Part shown: positions 26,154 to 35,748 of the stretch, in pieces
Position numbering within the stretch: the first letter of the stretch is position 1
Layout of the letters: every line of letters begins with the position of its first letter
Assembly (NCBI GenBank): GCA_039806955.1
Contig: JBDHQI010000005.1
Location: 111,174 to 175,173 of the forward strand
Direction: 5' to 3'
DNA length: 64,000 nucleotides
Source: JADLHS01 sp039806955
GTDB lineage: Bacteria; Verrucomicrobiota; Verrucomicrobiia; Limisphaerales; JADLHS01
Position numbers and translations under genes: made by a program
Notes under the pieces: generated by a model
What the model saw: the letters and a program-made list of their open reading frames with translations, nothing else
Told to the model about the DNA's origin: nothing
Databases searched by the model: none

Positions 26154-27491
26154 ATGCCAAACGCAAAAACGGGCCGTAAAATCACTGTCTTCACCCTCGT
26201 CATCTTGGTCGTGGCGGCGCTGGTGGTCACCGCCATTCTCAAAAATCATGAAGCCGTCATCACCGTGCAAACCGAACCGGTTACGCGGCGTAATTTGACC
26301 GAGATCGTGGTGGCCAACGGGCGCATCCAACCCGTGGTGCAGGTAAAAATCAGCGCCGAAGTCAGCGGCGAAATCATTGAGCTTGCGGTCAAGGAAGGCC
26401 AGAGCGTCAAGCGCGGCGATTTGCTGGTGCGGATCAAACCCGACGTTTATCAAGCGCAACAACGCTCGTCCGAGGCGGCGTATCAATCGTCCCTCTCCAG
26501 CTTGAAACTGGCGCAGGCCAACCTCGCCAAGGCCGAATTGGAAGCCCAGCGCAATGAGGACCTGTTCCACTCGCAACTGATCTCGGATTCGACCTTCCTC
26601 GAATTCAAGACCGCACTCGAGATCGCGCAGGCGCAGGTCGAATCGGCCCAACATCAGGCCGATGTAGCCAAGGCCTCACTGGCGCGAGCCGAAGAGGAAC
26701 TGGCTAAAACCACCATTGATTCGCCCATCACCGGCACAGTCAGCAAGCTGAACCTCGAGGTCGGCGAGCGCGTGGCGGGCAACACCATGATGGCGGGCAC
26801 GGAAATCATGACCGTGGCCGATCTCAACGACATGGAGGCGCGGGTGGACATCGGTGAAACGGACATCGTCCTGCTCCGCCCCGGACAGAAGGCGCAACTC
26901 GAGGTGGATGCGTTCAAGGACCGCCGGTTTTGGGGACAGGTCTCCGAGATCGCCAATTCGTCGAAAACCAGCGCCCTCGGCAATACCAGCCAAGAAGCCA
27001 CCAAGTTCGAGGTGAAAATCCGCATCCACGACAAGGAAGCCTTCCGACCGGGCATGTCAGTGACCGCTTACGTTGAAACCCGATACCGCACCAATGTTCT
27101 AACCGTGCCCATTGCCAGCGTGGCCGCGCGGCTGCCAAAAGAATCGGCCAATAAAATTAACGCTCCGGCCCATGACGCCAACGGTCCGGATGGCCACGAA
27201 TCCGCAACCAACCGCACGAATAGCAACCCCGACGTCGCGAAAGCGGGGCGAAAAGCCAAGGACCCTCCCAAGCCGATCTCGGTGGTTTTCGTCCGGGAAG
27301 GTGATCATGTAAAAATGGCGCCCGTGAAAATCGGAATCAGCGATGAGGATCACTGGGAAATCACCGAGGGATTGACGGAAGGCATGGAAATCGTATCGGG
27401 CGGTTACAAGGCCATCAACCGCGAGCTGGAGGACGGCAAAAAAATTCGCATCGGCAAACCGGACTCCGAGGGAGACCAGGAAAAGCCATGA
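26154..27491 (+). CDS. MacA/RND-type periplasmic adaptor (membrane fusion protein)
   Basis: The 445-residue adaptor has a short cytoplasmic tail and a membrane anchor (ITVFTLVILVVAALVVTAIL), then the lipoyl/beta-barrel parts around QVKISAEVSGEIIELAVKEG. A helical hairpin occupies about residues 85-190, followed by TIDSPITGTVSKLNLEVGER. An extended hydrophilic insert follows near residue 330 (KINAPAHDANGPDGHE, then TNRTNSNPDVAKAGRKAK), richer in N, T and charged residues than usual. Such proteins connect the inner-membrane exporter to an outer-membrane channel. The next genes are an ATPase and two permeases of the MacB type. An outer-membrane TolC-like factor is not in the window. Confidence 0.88.
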   Translation: MPNAKTGRKITVFTLVILVVAALVVTAILKNHEAVITVQTEPVTRRNLTEIVVANGRIQPVVQVKISAEVSGEIIELAVKEGQSVKRGDLLVRIKPDVYQAQQRSSEAAYQSSLSSLKLAQANLAKAELEAQRNEDLFHSQLISDSTFLEFKTALEIAQAQVESAQHQADVAKASLARAEEELAKTTIDSPITGTVSKLNLEVGERVAGNTMMAGTEIMTVADLNDMEARVDIGETDIVLLRPGQKAQLEVDAFKDRRFWGQVSEIANSSKTSALGNTSQEATKFEVKIRIHDKEAFRPGMSVTAYVETRYRTNVLTVPIASVAARLPKESANKINAPAHDANGPDGHESATNRTNSNPDVAKAGRKAKDPPKPISVVFVREGDHVKMAPVKIGISDEDHWEITEGLTEGMEIVSGGYKAINRELEDGKKIRIGKPDSEGDQEKP

Positions 27492-27591
27492 CGGCACGCG
27501 CCCGGCACAGTGATGGTCACGGCGGTTCGAGGCGCTGGCGGACTGGGTTGTTTTTCCAATGTCCCGGTTGCGAACCATCCGCTTCACCCGC

Positions 27592-28284
27592 ATGAGTCTC
27601 ATCCGTCTGCAAAACATTTCGCGCCGCTATCAAATGGGGACGGAAACCATTCACGCCTTGCGCGAGGTTTCACTGGAGATTCAGCGCGGCGAGTACGTCG
27701 CGATCATGGGTCCGTCCGGTTCGGGAAAATCCACGTTGATGAACGTGCTCGGCTGCCTGGACTCGCCAACCTCGGGTCGCTACGAACTCAACGGCACCGA
27801 CGTCAGCGAGATGGACGACAACGAACTGGCCGAGGTGCGCAACCGCGAGATCGGTTTTGTGTTCCAAACCTTCCACCTGCTGCCGCGCTCAAACGCCTTG
27901 CACAATGTTGAATTGCCACTGATCTATGCGGGTCTGCCTTCGGAAGCGCGGCGGCAAACCGCTCTGACCGCGCTCCAGCAGGTCGGCTTGGGCGATCGCG
28001 TGCATCATCGGCCCAACGAACTTTCCGGCGGCCAGCGCCAGCGCGTCGCCGTGGCCCGGGCGCTGGTGAACCAGCCTTCCATCCTGCTGGCGGACGAACC
28101 TACTGGCAATCTCGACTCGAAGACTGGCGAGGAAATCATGGCGTTGTTCGAAGAACTCGCCCAAAAGGGCAACACCATCATTCTGGTCACTCACGAGGAA
28201 GATATCGCTCGTCAAGCGCGCCGCATCCTTCGCATTCGGGACGGATTGATCGCAAGCGACGAACGGCTGGAACGCAAATCATGA
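27592..28284 (+). CDS. MacB/LolD-type ABC ATPase
   Basis: The 230-residue ATPase starts MSLIRLQNISRRYQMGTETI and contains Walker A GPSGSGKSTL, signature LSGGQRQRVAVARAL, Walker B SILLADEPTGNLD and the H-loop LVTHEEDIA. That pattern is typical of LolD/MacB-type exporters. An in-frame ATG 33 bases upstream is less likely because the family usually starts close to the chosen position. It follows the adaptor gene by 100 bases and precedes the first permease. In macrolide-type systems the ATPase and permease are fused in MacB; here they are separate. Confidence 0.9.
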   Translation: MSLIRLQNISRRYQMGTETIHALREVSLEIQRGEYVAIMGPSGSGKSTLMNVLGCLDSPTSGRYELNGTDVSEMDDNELAEVRNREIGFVFQTFHLLPRSNALHNVELPLIYAGLPSEARRQTALTALQQVGLGDRVHHRPNELSGGQRQRVAVARALVNQPSILLADEPTGNLDSKTGEEIMALFEELAQKGNTIILVTHEEDIARQARRILRIRDGLIASDERLERKS

Positions 28285-28374
28285 CCTGGTGCGCCGCAAT
28301 CATTTACCAATGAACTCCCGACCAACATTTCCCCCGACGCAACGGCAACGGCGCGGAATCACGTTCGGCCCGTC

Positions 28375-29598
28375 ATGAAATTACTGCTCGAGATTGTTGA
28401 GGGGCTGCGCATTGCCTGGGGTGCGATCAGAGCGAACAAGCTGCGCGCCGCGTTGACCACTTTGGGAATCATCATCGGCATCGCCACCGTGACACTGATG
28501 AGCACGGCGATTCGCGGCTTGAACGCGGCCTTCCTCACCAGCGTATCCGCCGTTGGCACGGATGTTTTCTTCATCCAGAAATGGCCGTGGTTCAACGATG
28601 AACCGTGGTGGAAATTGATCAAGCGCCGGGAAATTTACCTGGCCGATGGACGCTCCTTCATTCGCAAGGCGAACCCCAACTGGCGCGTCAATTTGCAATC
28701 GGTGGGCGTGCGCACCTTGCGCTACGGCCACAACGTCGCCACCGGCGTGTTCCTGGTCGGCAATACCGAAACCGCCGTGGCCACCGATGAATTGAGCTTT
28801 TCCGCTGGACGCTATTTCACCGCCGCGGAAGTCGAGGGCAACCGCCCCGTCTGCGTGCTGGGCGCGGACATCGCCAGCAACTTCTTTCCGCACGGCCACG
28901 CCGTCGGCAACCGCATCCGCATTGACGACATGGCGTTCGAGGTCATCGGAGTGCTGGAAAAAAAAGGCAAGTTTCTGGGCATTGAAAACCTCGACAACAC
29001 CGCGCACATTCCGGTCACGCTCATGGGGCGCGGTTTCACTTTCTTCCCCGGCATCCGCATCGCGGTCAAGGTCGGCGGGTTGGAACATTTGGAAGACGCC
29101 AAGGAAGCGGTGCGCGCCGTCATGCGCAACGTACGCCGGCTTCCGCCCACCGACGCGGATGATTTCTCCGTCAATTCGCTCGAAGCGTTCATTCAGAAGT
29201 TCACCCAGGTCTCCCGAATCATTGGCGGTGTGGGCTTGTTCATCACCGGTTTGTCACTGTTCGTGGGCGGCATTGGCATCATGAACATCATGTTCGTTTC
29301 GGTCACGGAGCGAACCCGCGAAATCGGCGTCCGCAAAGCCGTAGGCGCCAAACGTCGCGCCATCTTGATTCAATTCCTGATCGAAGCCGCAGTCATTTGT
29401 CTGATGGGTGGACTGATCGGCCTCGGGCTGGCGGCACTCATCACCTGGGGCATTGCCCGATTTTTTCCCACCACCCTGTCGCTGCCCATTGCCGCGCTGG
29501 CGCTTGGCGTTTCCGCGCTAACCGGCATCCTCGCCGGTTTTCTCCCCGCCTGGCGCGCCGCCCGCATGAATCCGGTGGACGCCTTGAGAAGCGAATGA
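28375..29598 (+). CDS. MacB-type ABC permease, first copy
   Basis: The 407 residues show the FtsX/MacB layout. A first transmembrane helix lies near residue 25 (ALTTLGIIIGIATVTLMSTA). A large periplasmic domain follows (about residues 50-280), then three C-terminal helices around VGLFITGLSLFVGGIGIMNI, AVGAKRRAILIQFLIEAAVI and LPIAALALGVSALTGILAGF. The conserved TERTREIGVRKAVGAK loop is present. It starts 90 bases after the ATPase. The periplasmic part contains KFLGIENLDNTAHIPVTLMG, which is the family pattern. The second permease begins 112 bases downstream and is diverged, suggesting a heterodimer. Confidence 0.88.
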   Translation: MKLLLEIVEGLRIAWGAIRANKLRAALTTLGIIIGIATVTLMSTAIRGLNAAFLTSVSAVGTDVFFIQKWPWFNDEPWWKLIKRREIYLADGRSFIRKANPNWRVNLQSVGVRTLRYGHNVATGVFLVGNTETAVATDELSFSAGRYFTAAEVEGNRPVCVLGADIASNFFPHGHAVGNRIRIDDMAFEVIGVLEKKGKFLGIENLDNTAHIPVTLMGRGFTFFPGIRIAVKVGGLEHLEDAKEAVRAVMRNVRRLPPTDADDFSVNSLEAFIQKFTQVSRIIGGVGLFITGLSLFVGGIGIMNIMFVSVTERTREIGVRKAVGAKRRAILIQFLIEAAVICLMGGLIGLGLAALITWGIARFFPTTLSLPIAALALGVSALTGILAGFLPAWRAARMNPVDALRSE

Positions 29599-29710
29599 AT
29601 GCGCCAACAAAATCTCCAGGCCCGGCCCGACTGAAAACGTCCGCCGCGCGATTCCGAACCGACGCAACTTTTCCTGCGGGCGGCCCGGCTTTCACCCCGC
29701 TCTTTGCCGC

Positions 29711-30973
29711 ATGAAAAAACGCCGTTCCCCCCTGTGGTTCGACGAAGTGCGCGAGAGCTTCGTGATGGCCATGAACGCCTTGGCCACCCACAAATTACGC
29801 GCGGCTCTGACCTTGCTTGGTGTCGTCGTGGGAGTGTTTTCGATCATTGTAACAATGACCGCCATGCGCGTGCTGCAAAGCAACATCGAACGCGAGTTGA
29901 GCGGATTGGGCGCGCACACATTCACGGTGGACAAGTGGCCGGCCATTTCTTTCGCCGGGCCGGCCGGATGGGAAAAGTATCGGCGCCGCCTGCCGCTGAC
30001 GCTGCATCACCAACAGCTTTTGCGGGACCGCGCCACGCTCGCCGTCGCCGTGGGTGCTGAATCAGAATTCCGGCAGGCGGAAGCCGCCTCGCGCTTCGTT
30101 ACGACCGATCCCGACGTAACCCTTCTGGGGGTCACACCAGAAGCGCTGGCTTGCAAAGGTTGGAACATCGCGGAAGGCCGCGGGTTATTACGCGCCGACG
30201 TGGACGCGGCGCGGTTCGTTTGTCTGCTCGGCAACAAACTCGCCAAAAAACTATTTCCCCGGGGCGGCGCGGTCGGCCAGACGATCAAATTCGACGGGGT
30301 GAATCACCTGGTCGTTGGGGTTTTGGAGGCCAGCACCCGCATGGGCGAAGGCCAGGATAACTTCGTGGCGGTGCCGATCACCCTGGGTTTGAACCGTTAT
30401 GGCGGCAACGCCTGGCGCAGTCTGACGCTGCTCGTGCAAGCGCGCGATCAGGCTGGTTACGACGATTGCGTGGAACAAGTCCGCAGCGTGCTGCGCGTGG
30501 CGCGTAAAGTGCCGCCGGGCGAACCGGACGATTTTGAAATCTCCTCCAACGATTCGCTCATCAAACAATTTCGCGGGCTGACTCTGGCGATCCGTGTCGG
30601 CGTGGCGGTGGTCAGCTCGATTGCGTTGCTGGCGGCAGGCATCGGCATCATGAACATCATGCTGGTTTCCGTGACCGAACGGACACGCGAAATCGGCATC
30701 CGTCGGGCCATCGGCGCGAAGAAACGTAACATCATGACGCAGTTCATCGTGGAAGCCGTGGTATTATGCGAAGTCGGCGGTGCGATCGGAGTATTGCTCG
30801 GCATCCTCGGCGGCAACGTCACCGCTTATTTGCTCAAAGTGCAACCCGCCCTGCCGCTCGACTGGATCGTGATCGGCCTGGTGATCTGCTCGGCCGTCGG
30901 CATCATCTTCGGCACCTATCCCGCCTACAAAGCCGCCCAGCTCGATCCCATCGAATCACTGCGCTACGAATAA
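29711..30973 (+). CDS. MacB-type ABC permease, second copy
   Basis: The 420-residue protein has the same organisation as the preceding gene: N-terminal helix (LRAALTLLGVVVGVFSIIVT), periplasmic MacB domain and three C-terminal helices. The TERTREIGIRRAIGAKKRNI loop is present too. The two are clearly paralogous but differ through the periplasmic region, including a longer insert near residues 70-110 here. The gene ends tail-to-tail with the minus-strand tricorn gene, 15 bases away. Function of the pair with MacA and the ATPase is likely export of a lipid, peptide or drug; substrate not determinable from sequence. Confidence 0.88.
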   Translation: MKKRRSPLWFDEVRESFVMAMNALATHKLRAALTLLGVVVGVFSIIVTMTAMRVLQSNIERELSGLGAHTFTVDKWPAISFAGPAGWEKYRRRLPLTLHHQQLLRDRATLAVAVGAESEFRQAEAASRFVTTDPDVTLLGVTPEALACKGWNIAEGRGLLRADVDAARFVCLLGNKLAKKLFPRGGAVGQTIKFDGVNHLVVGVLEASTRMGEGQDNFVAVPITLGLNRYGGNAWRSLTLLVQARDQAGYDDCVEQVRSVLRVARKVPPGEPDDFEISSNDSLIKQFRGLTLAIRVGVAVVSSIALLAAGIGIMNIMLVSVTERTREIGIRRAIGAKKRNIMTQFIVEAVVLCEVGGAIGVLLGILGGNVTAYLLKVQPALPLDWIVIGLVICSAVGIIFGTYPAYKAAQLDPIESLRYE

Positions 30974-30988
30974 TTGGAGCAACGCTGG

Positions 30989-33900
30989 CTACTTGGCGCG
31001 GAATGATTTATCCGGATACCGGGGCGGAGGCGGAACGGGCCGCGGATCTTGCGCGATCAATTCCTGGAGATGGCTGATCGCCGCATCTAATTGCGCATCC
31101 TGACCGTTGAAGGTTGCGTGTGGCAGATTATCCAAGACGAGGTCCGGGTCCACCCCGTGCCCTTCAATCAACCACTCGCCTTCCGGACCGTACACGCCCG
31201 TTTCCGCCGCCGTGGCCATGCCGCTGTCCACGAGCCAGCGTTGGGCCGAAAGCCAGACTTCACCGCCCCAAGTGCGCGTGCCAATGACTTTGCCCAGGCC
31301 CAGCCGCTTAAAACCTTCGCTGAACGCCTCGCCGTCGCTCGCGGTTCGTTCGTTGCACAACACCGTGAGGTGGCCGCGAAACGCGTAGTGCATGTTCCAA
31401 TACGGATCGCCGACACGCGGCTGCCAGTAGAACCACGCTTTACGCAGGAGTTTCTCCAGAATCCACGCGTCAATGTTCCCGCCGCGATTGTGGCGCACAT
31501 CAATGATCAACCCCTGCCGGTTGAACACGGGGAAGAAGCCTTTGGCCCAATCGGCAATGTCTTTTGCGCCCATGGCCCGCAAATGCACGTACCCGATCTG
31601 CCCCTGCCCCACCTGCTCCACCCGTTCGCGCCGCGTCAGTTCCCATTCGCCGTAACGCAGGTCGGCTTCCGCCGCAGTAGAAATGGGCGTCACGATCACC
31701 TGCCGGCGGTGGCCCGACTTCGACTCCAGCTCCAGCAACACCTGTTTGCCGGATTGATTGCGCAACAGCAGTTCGGGACTGGCCGCGCCCAACGGATTGC
31801 GCCCGTTGATGGCGGTGATCAATTCACCGGCTTCGGCGCCAATCCCCGGTTGACTAAGCGGCGACAGGTCGCCGGGGTAGTCCGGATCACCACGATAAAC
31901 ATGCTCAATCCGCCAGCCGCCGGCACGGGCATCCGTCACCAACCGCGCCCCCAGCGACGCCGGCCGCACGTTATCCAAGCCACTCCGCTGATCGCCATAA
32001 CGGACGAAGATGTGTAACGCGGATAACTCGCCCACCAGATCGTAAATCACATCACTTAGCTCCGCGCGGTCACTGACGCGTTCGATCAACGGCTGATACT
32101 TCGCGCGCATGGCGGACCAGTCCACACCGTGCAGGTGACGGTCGTAAAAGTAGTCGCGCAACATTCGCCACGATTCCGTGTAAATCTGCCGCCATTCCTC
32201 GCGCGGAACAATCGAGAGCGTCCAATCATCCAGCTTCAGGCGCTCATCCAACTTCGCCGGCGCGCTGCTGTCCGTCGCCACCACATAAAACGCGTCTCCT
32301 TTGCGAATCAGCAGCTTCTTCCCTTTCGCGGCCCGTTCATAGCTCGTCAGGTTTTCCACGAGCGTTTTGGGTTTGGGCTCCTTGTTGGTGATTTCGAGTT
32401 GCTTCAATTGCGGCTTGGCCTCAAACCCCACGCCGCGCGCCACGTACAGCAAATGTTTCGCGGTCACTTCCAGACGCGAATAATTCCCCGCTTCCACCGG
32501 CACTTCATATAACCGCTCCGACAAGCCCTTCAGATTGACTTTGGTGGCTTTGCTCTTGCTGGATTTTTCCGCTTTCTTTTCCGATCGCAGTTCGTCCTGG
32601 GGTTGAAACGGCCAGCGTAGATCATCCTTCAACGCCAGGGCGTAAATCTTCGTGGTTTCAGTGAAGAACGGTTCGGGTTGCCGCGCGCCCCACGGACTGG
32701 TCACCAACGAGCGCAATTGCCGGTCGCTCAAAAAATACAGCCAGTTGCCATCCGGCGAAAACGCGGGACTATAACTGTCCACCCGATCGCTGGTCACGGT
32801 GCTCGTGGTGCCGTCGGACAGGCGATACAGATGAATCTGCTGCACCAGATTGCTGGCCGGATCGGTATAGGCAAGCCATTGACTGTCCGGCGACCACGCA
32901 AGCTCATCGAAGCCGGAGTGTTTCGAGGCCGCAATCAACTTCGTCTTCCGTCCCTTCATTGTGAACAACCACAGCTTGCGATCCTTATCCGTCCAGACCA
33001 GATGTTTGCCGTCCGGAGACGGTTGAGGACTGAAGCGAAAGACGGTGCCGTTCTTGGTCAACAACTCCGCATCCCCAACGCCATTGGCCGGAATCTGGCA
33101 CACCTCCAACTCGCCCGTTTCATCCGATAACGCGAGCAATGATTTGCCATCCGGCAAAAAACGGGCGCCGCGATAACGCACGCCCGCCGGCAACGGCCAT
33201 TCAATGAACCGCCCCGAGGCGACGGGCGCCACAAAAATCTTGCCGCGCGCCGTCAGCACCACGCGATCCCCGTCCGGCGAAAGGTGGGCGCTGGTAAGAA
33301 AATCCAGCGGGCGTTTTACCCAGCGCTCCCGCATTTGATCGAAGTCTGAGGAGAGCTGAATGTTCACCACGTCATCCTGACCGGTCGCCAGTTCGTAAAG
33401 CCGCAGGTCCGCGCCGTGTTGATACACGATCCACCCGCCCTGCAACGCGGGTGATTTCACATCAAACTGCCGATGGTGTGTAAGCTGGCGGCGATCCGAT
33501 CCGTCCGGATTCATGGACCACAGATTCATCACGCCATCCAGATCCGCAGCGAAATAGACGCGGCCCTGCCACCACATTGGATTCCGACTTTGCCCCTTGA
33601 AATCCGACAGCAACGGCGTGGCTTCGGCATCCCCCGCTACGAAGCGCCACAGATTTTCGGCCGTGCCGCCGGCATAGCGTTTGGTGCTGCTGCTCTGCTG
33701 GGCCAGTCGCGTAAAGAACAACTGCCGCCCGCCATCGTCGTAAACGCCCTGGCTGGCTTGCGCGAGCGGCACAACCGTGCGCGCGCCGGACTTCAGATCG
33801 AGCGTGACCAATTGCCAGTTGGGCAGGGTGGAAAACGCTTCCGTGGCGTACATCAATTTGCCGTCCGGCGTCCAGCCCGTCACGCGCGCCGTCGTGCCGT

Positions 33901-34207
33901 GAAACGTGCGGCGCTCCGGCAAGCCGCCCGTCAACGGCATGGTGTAAACTTCCGTCGGCCCTTCGTATTCGGCGCTGAACGCAAGTGTTTGGCCGTCGGG
34001 CGAAATGGCCGCGTACGCCTCCGTGCCGAGATGCGAGGTGATCCGTTCGGCGGTGCCGCCGCTGCGGCGCACGCGCCACAAATCACTTTCAGCCGTGAAC
34101 ACAATCGTGTCGTTGTGCAGCGTTGGAAAACGGTAGTAACCGCGCGGCGCCGCCTCCAGCGACACGGTCGCCAATCCCAGGCAAATCCAAAACAGTCGGA
34201 AGCTCAT
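30989..34207 (-). CDS. Tricorn-type protease (beta-propeller, PDZ, S41 peptidase)
   Basis: This large secreted protein of about 1,072 residues starts MSFRLFWICLGLATVSLEAA, a signal peptide. A further in-frame extension of 74 residues is charged and lacks a signal, so I start here. The N-terminal half has beta-propeller repeats (TLHNDTIVFTAESDLWRVRR, SPDGQTLAFSAEYEG, WSPDSQWLAYTDPASN). The tricorn core domain is at QIYTESWRMLRDYFYDRHLH and a PDZ region around TAINGRNPLGAAS. The S41 catalytic domain contains GYVHLRAMGAKD and the nucleophile Ser in ERTASDGEAFSEG. Tricorn enzymes trim peptides; secreted forms probably act in the periplasm. The gene ends next to the ABC permease operon in convergent orientation. 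Confidence 0.85.
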   Translation of the reverse strand: MSFRLFWICLGLATVSLEAAPRGYYRFPTLHNDTIVFTAESDLWRVRRSGGTAERITSHLGTEAYAAISPDGQTLAFSAEYEGPTEVYTMPLTGGLPERRTFHGTTARVTGWTPDGKLMYATEAFSTLPNWQLVTLDLKSGARTVVPLAQASQGVYDDGGRQLFFTRLAQQSSSTKRYAGGTAENLWRFVAGDAEATPLLSDFKGQSRNPMWWQGRVYFAADLDGVMNLWSMNPDGSDRRQLTHHRQFDVKSPALQGGWIVYQHGADLRLYELATGQDDVVNIQLSSDFDQMRERWVKRPLDFLTSAHLSPDGDRVVLTARGKIFVAPVASGRFIEWPLPAGVRYRGARFLPDGKSLLALSDETGELEVCQIPANGVGDAELLTKNGTVFRFSPQPSPDGKHLVWTDKDRKLWLFTMKGRKTKLIAASKHSGFDELAWSPDSQWLAYTDPASNLVQQIHLYRLSDGTTSTVTSDRVDSYSPAFSPDGNWLYFLSDRQLRSLVTSPWGARQPEPFFTETTKIYALALKDDLRWPFQPQDELRSEKKAEKSSKSKATKVNLKGLSERLYEVPVEAGNYSRLEVTAKHLLYVARGVGFEAKPQLKQLEITNKEPKPKTLVENLTSYERAAKGKKLLIRKGDAFYVVATDSSAPAKLDERLKLDDWTLSIVPREEWRQIYTESWRMLRDYFYDRHLHGVDWSAMRAKYQPLIERVSDRAELSDVIYDLVGELSALHIFVRYGDQRSGLDNVRPASLGARLVTDARAGGWRIEHVYRGDPDYPGDLSPLSQPGIGAEAGELITAINGRNPLGAASPELLLRNQSGKQVLLELESKSGHRRQVIVTPISTAAEADLRYGEWELTRRERVEQVGQGQIGYVHLRAMGAKDIADWAKGFFPVFNRQGLIIDVRHNRGGNIDAWILEKLLRKAWFYWQPRVGDPYWNMHYAFRGHLTVLCNERTASDGEAFSEGFKRLGLGKVIGTRTWGGEVWLSAQRWLVDSGMATAAETGVYGPEGEWLIEGHGVDPDLVLDNLPHATFNGQDAQLDAAISHLQELIAQDPRPVPPPPRYPDKSFRAK

Positions 34208-34342
34208 GCGGATCAGGATGCGAACAAGCGCGCGAGGCCGCGAGAATTTTTCACGAAAGCCCGGTAATTTCTCGCGGCGGCGGGATTGTCGCTTGTGCGA
34301 ACCTGGATTCTCCCCCATGTTCTTCTGCGTGCGAGGGCGTGA

Positions 34343-34789
34343 ATGAACTCCGAGTGGAAAAAATTCCTTAAAACCTGGCTCATCAACACCTTTGCGGTAT
34401 TGGTGGCGGTCACGGTTTTGCGACCGCATCTGGAATGTTCTGGCGTGGCGCAGGTATTCGTCGCCGCGCTGCTCTTGGGAATGTTGAACGCCTTCATCCG
34501 CCCCCTGATGCTGTTCTTCGCGCTGCCGTTGCTGGTGTTTACGCTGGGCTTCTTCACCATCATCATCAACGCCTGCCTGCTTTACCTCGTGAAAGCCATG
34601 ATGAGCGTATTCGGCATGAACTTCGTCATTGAAGGATTTGGCTGGGCCATGCTCGGCGCGATCATCATCAGCGCGGTTTCGCTACTGCTCAATCTGGCTA
34701 CCGGCGGCGCGAAAGCCACCATCAAGGTGCGCCGTCGCTCCCCGGGTTCATCCGGCTCCGATGGCGGTGGACCGGTGATTGACGTTTGA
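34343..34789 (+). CDS. Phage-holin-like four-helix membrane protein (PF04020 family)
   Basis: The 148-residue protein has four hydrophobic segments (KTWLINTFAVLVAVTVL, VAALLLGMLNAFIRP, LLVFTLGFFTIIINACLLY, AMLGAIIISAVSLLLNLATG). A basic, serine/glycine-rich C-terminal tail follows (KVRRRSPGSSGSDGG). The MLNAFIRPLM element with following LPLLVFTLGFF is typical of the PF04020 family. Those proteins are annotated as phage holin-like but mostly have no phage context, and none is present here. Its function is unknown. It is divergent from the tricorn gene and convergent with trmB, whose end is 1 base beyond its own. Confidence 0.75.
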   Translation: MNSEWKKFLKTWLINTFAVLVAVTVLRPHLECSGVAQVFVAALLLGMLNAFIRPLMLFFALPLLVFTLGFFTIIINACLLYLVKAMMSVFGMNFVIEGFGWAMLGAIIISAVSLLLNLATGGAKATIKVRRRSPGSSGSDGGGPVIDV

Positions 34790-34790
34790 T

Positions 34791-35396
34791 TCAATCCCGC
34801 GCGTACGCCGCCCGCCGCGTGACGATGCCCTGCGCGTTGAAATCGCGTTCAAAATCCGTCCGCACCGCCGTCAGGTCCGCTGACGTCTCCACGGGATGAA
34901 ACCGTTGATCTGCGGCAAATACCGATTGCATCTGCTGGAAATAATCCGCGTCATCCGTACGCAAATAAACCCGCCCTCCCGGAACCAAGACTTGATGGGC
35001 CAACGTGGAAAAACGCTCGTTGATAAGGCGAAACTTCCGGTGTTTTTGCTTCGGCCACGGATCGGGAAAATAAATGTGCAACGCGGTGACACAATGCGGC
35101 GGCAATAGATATTCGAGAAAATAGGCACTCTCGATCCGCACCCCACCCAGATTAGTCAGACCGCGCCGCCGTCCTTTGCGATCCAGCTTCTGGATGCGCC
35201 CCAGCAACCGCTCTACGCCCAGAAAATTAGTGGTCGGATTTTGCGCCGCGTAATCCAGCAAAAAAGACGCATCGCCGCAACCCAGTTCCACCTCCAGCGG
35301 TTGCGCTTGCGGAAAAAGCCGTTCCAACTCCAACCGCTCCACAATGGACGGCAACTCGTAAAGCAACGTTCTGGATTCGGTCGGCGATAATCCCAT
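34791..35396 (-). CDS. trmB: tRNA (guanine-N7-)-methyltransferase TrmB
   Basis: TrmB adds m7G at position 46 of tRNA variable loops. The 201-residue enzyme shows the AdoMet-binding motif LEVELGCGDASFLLDYA (about residues 34-50) and the diagnostic motif IYFPDPWPKQKHRKFRLIN. The catalytic-region sequence GGRVYLRTDDADYF is also present. The N-terminus is short compared with E. coli TrmB but fits the shorter homologues in other phyla. The gene appears monocistronic: the flank downstream is a convergent gene, and upstream lies a transposase remnant. Confidence 0.93.
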   Translation of the reverse strand: MGLSPTESRTLLYELPSIVERLELERLFPQAQPLEVELGCGDASFLLDYAAQNPTTNFLGVERLLGRIQKLDRKGRRRGLTNLGGVRIESAYFLEYLLPPHCVTALHIYFPDPWPKQKHRKFRLINERFSTLAHQVLVPGGRVYLRTDDADYFQQMQSVFAADQRFHPVETSADLTAVRTDFERDFNAQGIVTRRAAYARD

Positions 35397-35500
35397 CGCC
35401 GCAGCTTAAGCGGCTCACGGCCACGGTGCAATCGCCACACTCAAGAGTAATGGGTAACGTTACGAGATCGTGCGGGACAGTGCGATCGCCGGCGTCAACC

Positions 35501-35665
35501 TGCTCCCGATCCCACCGGGTGGCGGCAGCCCATTGGGATTCCTATCTGGATGCGTTCACGTTCCGGTTCAACCGGCGCCCATCCGGTTCGCGAGAATTGC
35601 TATTTCAACGGCTGGTCGAGCAAGCGTTGGCCCTCGCACCGGCCCGCGGCGGGGCACTGCTATAA
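35501..35665 (+). pseudogene. C-terminal remnant of an IS1595 (ISXO2-like) transposase
   Basis: In plus-strand frame 2 the 3' end of a transposase can be read: SRSHRVAAAHWDSYLDAFTF, then RFNRRPSGSRELLFQRLVEQ and ALALAPARGG before a stop. The YLDEFTFRFNRR-x-S-R-(G)-x-LF-x-RLVEQA pattern is characteristic of the C-terminus of ISXO2-like (IS1595 family) transposases. Nothing N-terminal is recognisable upstream, so only about 50 codons remain. The rest of the 35397-35748 gap is otherwise empty by eye. Confidence 0.65.
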
Positions 35666-35748
35666 AAAAATCCACCCCCCAGACCCCGCGCCTTATCCTA
35701 AATTTTAGCCAGGCACTCACGCAAACTTTGTTGTTCATTGCGACTTCG

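Noticed and set aside
34343..34789. Prophage suggested by a holin-like protein
   Set aside because: No other phage gene is nearby, and this family commonly occurs outside phages.
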